DNA from: Flavobacteriales bacterium
GTDB lineage: Bacteria > Bacteroidota > Bacteroidia > Flavobacteriales_F > PHOS-HE28
DNA length: 16,374 bases
Direction of reading: 5' to 3'
NCBI GenBank assembly: GCA_020635695.1
Contig: JACJZH010000026.1
Span: 1 to 16,374, forward strand
Made by a program: the position numbers and the translations under genes. Below are positions 8,801-14,545 of the stretch, piece after piece. The number at the start of each line of letters is the position of its first letter. Within the stretch, counting starts at the first letter, position 1. The notes beneath the pieces were generated by a model, which was not told the origin of the DNA, ran no database searches, and worked only from the letters and a program-made list of their open reading frames with translations.

Positions 8801-11370
8801 ATACGGTGGAAGGCTCCGGACCGTGTGATGACGCGACGGCCACCGTGACGGTCACCATAGCCGACGAGCTCAATGCGGGTGATGATGGCTCAGCCCAGGT
8901 ATGCGACAGCCAGACCAACCTGGGCTTGTTGAGCGTCCTTGGAGGATCTCCCCAGTCCGGAGGGACCTGGTCGGACGACGACAATACCGGCGCGTTGATC
9001 GGTGGGGTGTTCGATCCCTCCCAGGCCGGGCAAGGAACGTTCTCATTCACCTATGTCCTGTCCTCGGCACAATGCCTGAACGACACGGCCGTGGCCACCG
9101 TCATCGTCCTTGACGGCCCGAACGCCGGCTGCGATGGGTTCGTGAACCTCTGCTCCACCTCGGCACCGTTCCAATTGATCAACGCCATCGGATGTTCACC
9201 GGATGCCGGAGGAAGCTGGTCCGACCCGCAAGGGGTCCCGCATTCCGGGAATGGCACATTCCTGCCGGCCACCGATCTGCCCGGTGAATACCTCTACGTG
9301 GTGCCTGGCATCGGTGCGTGCCCGGCCGATACCGCCCGAGTGGACGTCAACGTGACACCGGCGCCTGACGCAGGCCTGCCGAACACCGTGACCGTCTGCA
9401 GCTCGGACGATCCCTTCTCCCTGTTCGACCAGCTGTTGGGCACGCCACAGACCGGGGGCACATGGACCGGACCAGGCGGTGCGCCCAACAACGGGTTCTA
9501 CACGCCTGGGCTCAGTGTTCCCGGGGTTTACATCTACCGCGTCACGGGGCAGGTCCCTTGCGCCGATGATATCGCCAGCGTGACCGTGAACCAGAACGAT
9601 GCACCGAACGCCGGAGGCAACAATTCCGTGGCCGTCTGCAGTTCCGACGCCCCGTTCAGCCTGTTCGGTCTGCTCACCGGTGTGCCCGACCAAGGCGGAT
9701 CCTGGATCGGACCCGATGGTCTTGGCCATGCCGTCACCTTCAACCCGGCCGCGGACCTGGGTGGGGCCTACACCTATGTGGTCACCGCACAGGCTCCTTG
9801 CGTGAACGATTCCGCCACCGTGTTCGTAAGCCTGACCGAGGCACCGGACGCCGGTGGCGATGGCACGCTGCAGGTCTGTGTGACGGAGGACAGTGTGAAC
9901 GTGTTCAGCGGCCTCACAGGAACACCCGACACCACGGGTTCCTGGACGGACCTGGATGGTACGGGCGCGCTGAGCGGGGCCACCTTCAATGCCACCTCCG
10001 TGGCGCCAGGCTCCTACCAGTTCCAGTATTTCCTGCCCGGCAACGGACCCTGCCCTGCCGACTCGGCCGTTGTGACCGTCGAGGTGGGCACCGGGCTCAG
10101 CGCGGGGGTCGGCGGTCCGGTGACGATCTGTGGCGGTATCACCGCCTATGACCTGTTCCAGGCCTTGGGAGGAAGTCCGGATCCCGGTGGCACCTGGTCG
10201 GATGACCTGGGCACGGGATCCCTGACCGGTTCGCTGATCGATGCCTCGCTGTTGCCGGCGGGCGGAACCTACCCCTTCACCTACACGGTGCAGGACCCGA
10301 ACTGCGGGGACGTTCAGGCCACCGTGGAAGTGTCCACCACGGAGTTCCCCGATCCCGGGTCGGGCGGGCCGTTGGTGCTTTGCAGCACGGATGGTGTGGT
10401 GGACCTCACCGGCGAGCTCGGCGGCGCACCGGACCCCGGTAGTTGGACCAACCCGGGTGGACAGCCCTTCAACGGCCAATTCGATCCTGCCGTGGACACC
10501 CCGGGTGAGTACGTATACACCGTGCCCGGCACCTCATCCTGCCCGGATACGAGCGCCGTCCTCGATATCACGATCAACCAACCACCGGATGCGGGATCCG
10601 ATGGGCAATTGCTCGCCTGCGACACATTGACCGCGCTCGACCTGTTCCCTGGTCTTGGAGGGGCGCCACAGACCGGTGGTACCTGGTCCGACCCCGGAAC
10701 GACCGGCGCGTTGACCAACGGGCTCGTCAATACCACCCTGCTCCCGGCCGGCAGCTACGCGTTCGATTATACCGTGGACGTGCCTGGATGCGGAAGCGAT
10801 GATGCCTCCGTGGTCCTCACGGTGGTGGAAGGCGTGACCGTCAGGGCCGTCCAGCTGGACTGCAATGAGGAGGACCGGACCTACGTGGTCACCTTCATCA
10901 TCGAAGGGGGAGATCCCGGAACCTATGCCGTGACAGGTCTCGAAGGGACCATTACCGAGCAGGCCCCCTACGTGTTCGAGAGCGTACCCGTGATCACCAG
11001 TGAGGACTTCGAGGTGATCGTGGACGACCAATACGGTTGCGGTGCGGTGGTGGTGGCGGGTTCCTCGCCCTGCGAGTTCACCGAGGACGTGTTCGTGCCC
11101 GGGGCCTTCACACCGAACGGTGATGGGATCAACGACTTCTTCCAGATCCCGGGGATCGAAGGCTTCCCGCTCAACGAAGTGATCATCTTCAACCGGTGGG
11201 GCACCGAGGTCTTCAAGGCCACGGGGTATGACAACCGCATGGTGTTCTGGGATGGAACGTCCGTGGATGCGCTGTTGCCCGGCGAGCTGCCCACCGGCAC
11301 CTATTACTACGTGATCGACCTGGGCAATGGCGCCGAGGTGATCAAGGGCTATGTGTACCTGGAGCGATGA
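2833..11370 (+). CDS. Giant repetitive T9SS type B surface adhesin (about 2,845 aa, CUB-like domain plus 31 repeats)
   Basis: The preferred start is GTG 2833. It gives a signal peptide with hydrophobic core V-I-A-V-C-A-V-L-V and an H-A-Q cleavage site at residues 31-33. TTG 2872 also fits a short signal peptide. TTG 2716 is unlikely because it lies inside a hairpin, upstream of the promoter candidate. Residues 34-155 resemble a CUB domain (C-S-G-x-F-x-D-S-G-G-x-x-G-x-Y-x-N-N, then L-C-P). Residues 158-2667 are 31 tandem repeats of about 80 residues with Cys pairs. Residues 2668-2752 form a small domain with three Cys, and 2753-2845 a type B T9SS sorting domain (FTPNGDG at 2759-2765, NRWGT, GTYYYVI). 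The mature protein has two lysines, both in the sorting domain. The inferred role is a long, disulfide-stiffened surface filament for adhesion, gliding or aggregation. It overlaps the next PorP/SprF gene by 4 nt, so translation is probably coupled. The ligand is unknown. Confidence 0.9.
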   Translation: MIHPSIIQRAIVGLKVIAVCAVLVRSGAPLHAQTFIMADGAAWDACSGIFHDSGGAGGSYGNNQDLTATLCPSGGAGSGPATSVTFTAWSVQAGAFDQLFIHDGPTTAAPVLTIGNGSNTLLNQTFTATGPSGCLTFRWVSNATVTAPGWTAEVVTGPDAGTNNSISVCSSQAPFSLLGQLGATPDPGGSWTGPGGGAFGGTYNPAVDPGGVYTYTVSGPSPCPDSVATVTIARTVAPNAGTNGTLTACSDDDPEPLIDHLGGTPDAGGTWTAPGGGAFAGTFDPASDPPGVYTYTVSGTPPCSNASATVTVGVNTAPDAGSNGTITVCSNAASFNLFGQLGGSPDGGGAWTGPGGGAVSATYVPGSSTPGVYTYTVNGLPPCTNASAQVTVDQVQAPNAGTNRSFAVCSDDAVFDLIDELGGTPDAGGSWTGPGGVPHGPSFDPATDVSGAYTYTVTGNAPCANASATLTITVRAAPNAGSDGTITVCSDDASFSLLSALGGTPAGNGTWTDPGGDPFSGTFQPGASQAGVYTYTVTGQAPCTPAVATVTVTVNTAPDAGNNASISICSDDAPLDLFAQLGGAPDAGGSWTAPGGAPHSGSYDPALDGPGAYTYTVTGLAPCDDASAVVTVSEVEAPDAGTSVVISVCSNDGSFSLLGQLGGTPDNTGSWTAPGGGAFGGTFVPGTSQTGLYTYTVPGSPPCSNAVSTVDVSVVQAPDAGTNGNLLICSDDAPVALFSLLGGTPDPGGAWTRPGGTAFGGTYNPSNPAHPTGIYTYTVAGSGPCADATATVQVTETQAPVAGTDGSITVCSTNGPFDLLDVLGGNPDATGTWSDPNGVAVGGVFDPSASLPGSYRYVVPAAAPCDNDTAFATVNVNTAPDAGTNGSIEVCSDDPSFDLITILGGTPDAGGVWSDPDSDPFNGTYQPGISEEGVYTYVVDGLTPCADASAVVVVNATDRPDAGTNATVEVCSTDASFSLFDELGGTPDGGGSWTAPGGGGSNGQFTPGTSTAGDYTYTVAGSGPCADSSAVITVIVNPAPDAGEDATVTVCEDEVQVDLLDALGGTPDAGGTWTDLQATGQLSGEFFSPLGLAPGNYGFLYTVPGNGQCADATATVTVTIVSQLDAGSNGTVQVCGSNTTFNLFNGLGGSPDPGGVWIDLDATGATFGSLFNASAVSPGTYQFRYLLEGTIGCSSDSATVTVTTVAAPNAGCNGTAVFCSNGPPASLINYLGCSPSPGGIWTRPGNHPFSGVYNPATNSPGVYTYRVPGNGPCPDAIATVTVSETPAPNAGDPTPPYEVCETDAGFNMTSVLNGNPQTTGTWTDPNGIPHGSTFLPGLDIPGTYLYTVTGGFPCPPDITPLTVVVNDAANAGGDASVTVCSDDPPFLLVDQLNGTPDLGGTWTDPNGDPLLGGTYTPGTSTQGTYTYTVPGDAPCNDDQATVEVFENPEPDAGTSTTVTFCANGPSVNLFTQLGGTPDPTGTWSGPGGPFNGTFLPGSDQPGVYTYTVNGITPCGNATAQVTVFVNDPPNAGCSAAITVCSNDQAFALVDVLTCSPSLNGTWTAPGGGAHNGVFIPGNSPPGTYTYTVPGAAPCANATATVTVSVNTAASAGCNGSVTLCNTSGSFSLFSALTCTPQSGGTWTAPGGGPHSGTFVPSTEPQGVYTYVVAGQAPCENDSATVTVTVNTAPNAGSNGLVIVCDDDLPFTLIDILNGNPALNGSWLDPFGVVHSGIYIPGSSEPGVYTYTVNGQAPCASASASVTVIENEAPDAGNDALETVCSDGPNFQLFALLGGNPDPSGDWYDPNGTGHSGTYDPGSSLPGTYLYVVPAVAPCANDSAEVTIFENEAPQAGISTAPLVCADVSPFPLIDLLAGTPDQNGTWTGPGGVPHNAVFDPAIDVSGTYTYTVAGVLPCPDAVAQVQITLVPAPDAGMNGTLTACVSDPSVDLFNGLGGAPDLGGSWSDDDNTGALTANILDATQLSPGVYTFTYTVEGSGPCDDATATVTVTIADELNAGDDGSAQVCDSQTNLGLLSVLGGSPQSGGTWSDDDNTGALIGGVFDPSQAGQGTFSFTYVLSSAQCLNDTAVATVIVLDGPNAGCDGFVNLCSTSAPFQLINAIGCSPDAGGSWSDPQGVPHSGNGTFLPATDLPGEYLYVVPGIGACPADTARVDVNVTPAPDAGLPNTVTVCSSDDPFSLFDQLLGTPQTGGTWTGPGGAPNNGFYTPGLSVPGVYIYRVTGQVPCADDIASVTVNQNDAPNAGGNNSVAVCSSDAPFSLFGLLTGVPDQGGSWIGPDGLGHAVTFNPAADLGGAYTYVVTAQAPCVNDSATVFVSLTEAPDAGGDGTLQVCVTEDSVNVFSGLTGTPDTTGSWTDLDGTGALSGATFNATSVAPGSYQFQYFLPGNGPCPADSAVVTVEVGTGLSAGVGGPVTICGGITAYDLFQALGGSPDPGGTWSDDLGTGSLTGSLIDASLLPAGGTYPFTYTVQDPNCGDVQATVEVSTTEFPDPGSGGPLVLCSTDGVVDLTGELGGAPDPGSWTNPGGQPFNGQFDPAVDTPGEYVYTVPGTSSCPDTSAVLDITINQPPDAGSDGQLLACDTLTALDLFPGLGGAPQTGGTWSDPGTTGALTNGLVNTTLLPAGSYAFDYTVDVPGCGSDDASVVLTVVEGVTVRAVQLDCNEEDRTYVVTFIIEGGDPGTYAVTGLEGTITEQAPYVFESVPVITSEDFEVIVDDQYGCGAVVVAGSSPCEFTEDVFVPGAFTPNGDGINDFFQIPGIEGFPLNEVIIFNRWGTEVFKATGYDNRMVFWDGTSVDALLPGELPTGTYYYVIDLGNGAEVIKGYVYLER
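2932..3300 (+). other. CUB-like N-terminal domain of the giant adhesin
   Basis: This segment encodes about 123 residues directly after the signal peptide. It carries D-A-C-S-G-I-F-x-D-S-G-G, G-S-Y-G-N-N-Q-D, L-C-P, then F-D-x-L-F-I-H-D-G-P and a later G-C-L-T-F-R-W. This follows the usual CUB order (F-x-S, N-Y-P-like turn, D-x-L-x-I-x-D-G, L-x-F). It is the only non-repetitive domain at the free end of the protein, so it is the likeliest binding tip. That role is inferred. Confidence 0.6.
5950..6693 (+). repeat. Three-repeat block, units 12-14 (long, long, four-Cys)
   Basis: Two 252-bp units (5950-6201 and 6202-6453) of the long class are followed by a 240-bp unit with an extra Cys pair (6454-6693). 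The second long unit starts L-D-A-G instead of P-D-A-G. The same order recurs at 8617-9363, which suggests a segmental duplication within the gene. Confidence 0.65.
8617..9363 (+). repeat. Three-repeat block, units 23-25 (long, long, four-Cys)
   Basis: Units of 252, 249 and 246 bp (8617-8868, 8869-9117, 9118-9363) mirror units 12-14. There are two long-class repeats, the second starting L-N-A-G, then a unit starting P-N-A-G-C and carrying L-I-N-x-[LI]-G-C-S-P. The two blocks are eleven units apart. Confidence 0.65.
9844..10347 (+). repeat. Third pair of long-class repeats, units 28-29
   Basis: Two 252-bp units repeat the long-long pair seen at units 12-13 and 23-24. The second again starts L-x-A-G (L-S-A-G) rather than P-x-A-G. 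Here the pair is not followed by a four-Cys unit; unit 30 is instead a shortened 237-bp repeat lacking residues before its conserved W. Confidence 0.6.
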
Positions 11371-12293
11371 GGAACGGCCGGCATATCCTCCTATCGTTGC
11401 TGCTCTGGACGGGGCTGGCCGGCACCGGTCGTGCGCAGCAGGACCCGCTCTACAGCCAGTACATGTTCAACACGCTGGCCTTCAACCCGGCCTATGCTGG
11501 AAGTGCCGATGTGTTCACCATCATGGCGCTCAGCCGGCATCAATGGGTCGGCTTTGAAGGAGCCCCGAGCACCCAGACGCTCACCTTCCACTCCCCACTG
11601 CCCGGCCAGTCCCTGGGCCTGGGTTTCTCGGCCATGAACGACCGCGTGGGTCCGGTACGGCAGACCGGCGCGTTCGTGGACTTCGCCTACAGGATCCGCA
11701 CGGGTGCGGACACCCGCCTGGCCTTCGGGCTCAAAGGGGGAGCCAACCTGTTCCAGGCCGACCTGGCCTCCCTGCCCACGGTCCTCCCGGACCCCTCCCT
11801 GACCAACATCCAGAGCACGATACTCCCGAACTTCGGTTTCGGCCTCTTCTGGCATTCCAGCCGTTACTACGTAGGCCTTAGCGCTCCCAAACTGCTGGAG
11901 AACGAGATCTCCAGCACGGATGGCACGGTGATGACCACCAGCAGTGAGGCACGGCACTACTTCCTGATCGGTGGCTATGTGCTTGACCTGGGGCCGGACA
12001 TGAAGTTCAAGCCGTCCTTCATGGTGCGCGCCGTGGAGGGTGCGCCGCTCTCGGCCGACATCAATGCGAACTTCCTGCTGCGTGAACGCATCTGGTTCGG
12101 GGCCATGTACCGGCTGGGCAATGCCTTCGGTGTCATGGGCCAGTACCAGATCAACGACCAGCTCCGCGTGGGGTACGCCTTCGACATGACGACCACGCGC
12201 ATCGGAGCCTACAATGCAGGAACGCACGAGCTGATGATCGGGTATGACCTGCGCTTCGTGAAAGGACGAACGATCTCACCACGGTATTTCTGA
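11367..12293 (+). CDS. PorP/SprF family type IX secretion system membrane protein (copy 2)
   Basis: This 308-residue protein has a signal peptide (L-L-S-L-L-L-W core) ending G-R-A-Q-Q near residue 25. The mature start is the PorP/SprF signature: S-Q-Y-M-F-N, then F-N-P-A-Y-A-G and H-Q-W-V-G. It ends P-R-Y-F, so a C-terminal aromatic residue suitable for outer-membrane barrel insertion is present, unlike the first copy. The ATG overlaps the giant adhesin's TGA by 4 nt (ATGA), and its own stop overlaps the next start by 1 nt (TGATG). This indicates translational coupling in the order adhesin, PorP, PorE-like. It is inferred to be the dedicated partner that lets the giant type B cargo cross or stay attached to the outer membrane. 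It is clearly a paralogue of the gene at 1737, not a recent duplicate. Confidence 0.94.
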   Translation: MRNGRHILLSLLLWTGLAGTGRAQQDPLYSQYMFNTLAFNPAYAGSADVFTIMALSRHQWVGFEGAPSTQTLTFHSPLPGQSLGLGFSAMNDRVGPVRQTGAFVDFAYRIRTGADTRLAFGLKGGANLFQADLASLPTVLPDPSLTNIQSTILPNFGFGLFWHSSRYYVGLSAPKLLENEISSTDGTVMTTSSEARHYFLIGGYVLDLGPDMKFKPSFMVRAVEGAPLSADINANFLLRERIWFGAMYRLGNAFGVMGQYQINDQLRVGYAFDMTTTRIGAYNAGTHELMIGYDLRFVKGRTISPRYF

Positions 12294-14500
12294 TGAAGCA
12301 AGGCCTTCGATACCTGCTTCTGCTACTGCTCCTTCCGGCGGTGTCGCACCTGCCCGCACAAGGCAATGCCGATGCCCATGTGCGACAGGGTGACACCTAC
12401 TTCTCCCAGATGGCCTATGCCCGGGCGATGGAGGAGTACCAGGCGGCCGCGGACATGGGCGCCGTGAACGAGCACGTGACGAAGCGGCTGGCCGAATGTG
12501 CCATGAAGGTGGGCGACACCGAGTCCGCCGAACACTGGTACAGCATCGTGGTGAAGTTCCTGAACCGTGAGCCGCGCGACCTGTACCATTACGCGGAAGC
12601 GCTCAAGAGCAACGGCAAGTATGAACTGGCCGAGGAATGGATGGACCGCTACCTGGTGATGGCCGACCCGGATGGAGGTCCCAGGAGGTCCAACATCACC
12701 GACTTCGCCAAGAAGTTCACCCAGGAACTGGACCGGTTCACGGTCCGTTCGGTATCGGTGAACACGCCGTTCTCCGATTTCGGCACCACCTGGCTCGGTG
12801 AACGTCAGGTGGCCTTCGTCTCAGCGCGGAACGAGACCGTCGGCGTTCAACGCAGGGCGGCCTGGAACGATGAGCCCTTCCTGGACCTTTATGTGGCCGA
12901 TGTGACCGCGGAAGGAGGCCTGACCGATGCCAGACCGCTACCTGGCAAGGTGAACTCCAAGCTGCACGAGGGACCGGCGACCGCGAGCCGCGACGGAGGG
13001 GAACTCTGGTTCACCAGGAACAACCACTTCAAAGGCCGGACCGGCAGGTCCCAGAACGGGGTCAATCGGCTCAGCATCTACCATGCCAGCCGGGAAGGAG
13101 ATGGGTGGGGTGGATTGGAGAAGTTCCTGTACAACAACACGGAGTGCTCCGTCGGGCATCCGGCCTTGTCGCCGGACGGAGAACGTCTCTACTTCGCGAG
13201 CGACATGCCCGGCGGGTATGGTGGGGCCGACCTGTACGTCTGCGTCCGTCGCTCCGGTGGTTGGAGCGAGCCTGAGAACCTGGGGCAGGGAGTGAACACC
13301 CCGGAGAATGAGCTGTTCCCCTTCATCGCCCGGGACGGCACCTTGTACTTCGCCTCCGATGGCCATCCGGGATTGGGAGGATTGGACATCTTCGCGTCAC
13401 CTGCCTCCGACCAGGGGTTCAGTGTCGCGCTGAACGTTGGAGCTCCCGTGAACGGGCCTCGTGACGATTTCGCCTTCATCATCGATGCCGCGAACGAACG
13501 CGGGTTCTTCTCCTCCGATCGACCGGGCGGAGCCGGTGGTGACGACATCTACGCGTTCACGCAGCATCGCCCGCTGGAACAGCGATACCTCTGCACGGGC
13601 ATCGTGATCAACGATGAACACGAAGAGCCCATGGTGGACGTGGAGGTGACCCTCTTCGACAGGACCGGGAACGTGGTCGCTTCCACCACCACGGACGCCC
13701 GCGGCGAGTATTCCTTTCCGGTGAAGCAGGATACGGAGTACCGCCTGGTGGCACGGGCCGAGGGGATGTATGATGGGGAACAGCACCTCAGCACCGAGGA
13801 CATCGCCCGCAAACAGATCCTGGTGCGTGATATCCACCTGGTGCCCGACGCGGGCGTTTGGCTGCGCGGCACGGTGCGACACGCGGACCGGTTGGGGTTC
13901 ATCGAAGGCATGACCGTGAGCGTGGTGAACCTGAGCAGCTTCTATAGTGAGGCACACACCACGGGGCCGGGGGGAGATTTCAGCTTCCGACTTCAACCCA
14001 ATGAGGAGTTCGAGGTGCTCTTCGAAAAGGAGGGCTTCTTCAGCATGAGCGTTCCGGTGAGCTCCATCGGCATGCGCCAGGGCATCATCGACCTGAACGA
14101 CGCCCGCGACCTGAGCTTCGACCCGGTGGTGCTGGACGAACCGATCCTTCTGAAGCACCTGCGCTGGGCACAGGGCAGTGCGGATATCGACCGCATCGGG
14201 AAGACCGAACTGGACCAGCTCGTCGAGCGCCTGATGGTGAACCCGACCCTGCGGATCGAAGTGTCCGTGCACAGCGATTCGCGCGGTGATGCCGCGACCG
14301 ACCGCAAGATCACCCAGCAACGGGCCGATGCCATCAAGGCCTACCTGACCGCCAATGGAGTGCCGGGCGACCGCATCGTGGCCAAGGGGTATGGCTCCAC
14401 CCGCCTGCTGAACCACTGCGTTCCGGGTGTGGAGTGCACCGAGGAGGAGCACGCGGAGAACCGCCGGAGCACCTACGCAGTGATCGGGACCACCGAGTGA
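12293..14500 (+). CDS. PorE-like OmpA family protein (TPR, PD40 propeller, CRD, OmpA_C)
   Basis: 735 residues. A signal peptide (leucine run at 8-14, P-A-Q near 23) has no lipobox Cys. TPR-like helices span about 25-128. WD40/PD40-like blades follow, recognised by S-P-D-G-x-x-L-Y-F-A-S-D and G-G-x-D-[IL]-[YF] near residues 223-245, 286-316, 340-368 and 390-421. A carboxypeptidase-regulatory (CRD/CnaB-like) domain lies at about 431-505 and a second similar one at about 523-600. A C-terminal OmpA_C domain covers about 619-735, with H-S-D-S-R-G (660-665) and N-R-R (723-725); the Asp and Arg of these motifs bind diaminopimelate in the family. This order is that of Porphyromonas gingivalis PorE, which links T9SS outer-membrane parts to peptidoglycan. 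The second CRD-like segment may be extra relative to PorE. Being last in the adhesin operon, it probably anchors the PorP/adhesin complex to the cell wall. Confidence 0.93.
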   Translation: MKQGLRYLLLLLLLPAVSHLPAQGNADAHVRQGDTYFSQMAYARAMEEYQAAADMGAVNEHVTKRLAECAMKVGDTESAEHWYSIVVKFLNREPRDLYHYAEALKSNGKYELAEEWMDRYLVMADPDGGPRRSNITDFAKKFTQELDRFTVRSVSVNTPFSDFGTTWLGERQVAFVSARNETVGVQRRAAWNDEPFLDLYVADVTAEGGLTDARPLPGKVNSKLHEGPATASRDGGELWFTRNNHFKGRTGRSQNGVNRLSIYHASREGDGWGGLEKFLYNNTECSVGHPALSPDGERLYFASDMPGGYGGADLYVCVRRSGGWSEPENLGQGVNTPENELFPFIARDGTLYFASDGHPGLGGLDIFASPASDQGFSVALNVGAPVNGPRDDFAFIIDAANERGFFSSDRPGGAGGDDIYAFTQHRPLEQRYLCTGIVINDEHEEPMVDVEVTLFDRTGNVVASTTTDARGEYSFPVKQDTEYRLVARAEGMYDGEQHLSTEDIARKQILVRDIHLVPDAGVWLRGTVRHADRLGFIEGMTVSVVNLSSFYSEAHTTGPGGDFSFRLQPNEEFEVLFEKEGFFSMSVPVSSIGMRQGIIDLNDARDLSFDPVVLDEPILLKHLRWAQGSADIDRIGKTELDQLVERLMVNPTLRIEVSVHSDSRGDAATDRKITQQRADAIKAYLTANGVPGDRIVAKGYGSTRLLNHCVPGVECTEEEHAENRRSTYAVIGTTE

Positions 14501-14508
14501 CCGGGATC

Positions 14509-14540
14509 ACGGCGAATGGGAGGCCGTTCGCCGTTCCTTT
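14509..14540 (+). terminator. Hairpin with T-rich tail ending the adhesin operon
   Basis: ACGGCGAA (14509-14516) and TTCGCCGT (14527-14534) are perfect 8-bp inverted complements with a 10-nt loop, followed by TCCTTT. The structure begins 9 nt after the PorE-like stop, which fits a Rho-independent terminator. It contains the ATG at 14516, which is therefore a poor start for the next gene. The overlapping TTCCTTTG (14534-14541) also resembles a -7 promoter element, but no TTG was found at the right spacing. Confidence 0.6.
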
Positions 14541-14545
14541 GCGTC

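Larger units (their letters stand above)
3304..10833 (+). repeat. Array of 31 tandem coding repeats, mostly exactly 240 bp
   Basis: Thirty-one units can be laid end to end. Consensus: P-[DN]-A-G at the start, V-C-S near residue 12, L-G-G-x-P-D-x-G-G-x-W, then P-G-G, then P-G-x-Y-T-Y-T-V, P-C and A-x-V-T-V. Starts for units 1-12 are 3304, 3544, 3784, 4024, 4264, 4504, 4744, 4984, 5230, 5470, 5710 and 5950; all of units 1-11 are 240 bp except unit 8 (246 bp). Seven units (12, 13, 23, 24, 28, 29, 31) belong to a longer class of 249-252 bp. Every unit has the same two Cys. Units are diverged rather than near-identical, so the array is old and not a recent slippage expansion. The fold is probably Ig-like; no family name could be assigned with certainty. 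Confidence 0.9.

Noticed and set aside
3304..10833. Recent tandem expansion or CRISPR-like array
   Set aside because: The units are protein-coding, 240 bp long and strongly diverged from one another, with no short identical repeats separated by unique spacers.
13397..14452. Minus-strand 351-codon frame opposite the PorE-like gene
   Set aside because: The plus-strand frame has clear PD40, CRD and OmpA motifs. The reverse frame shows none and is explained by codon bias.
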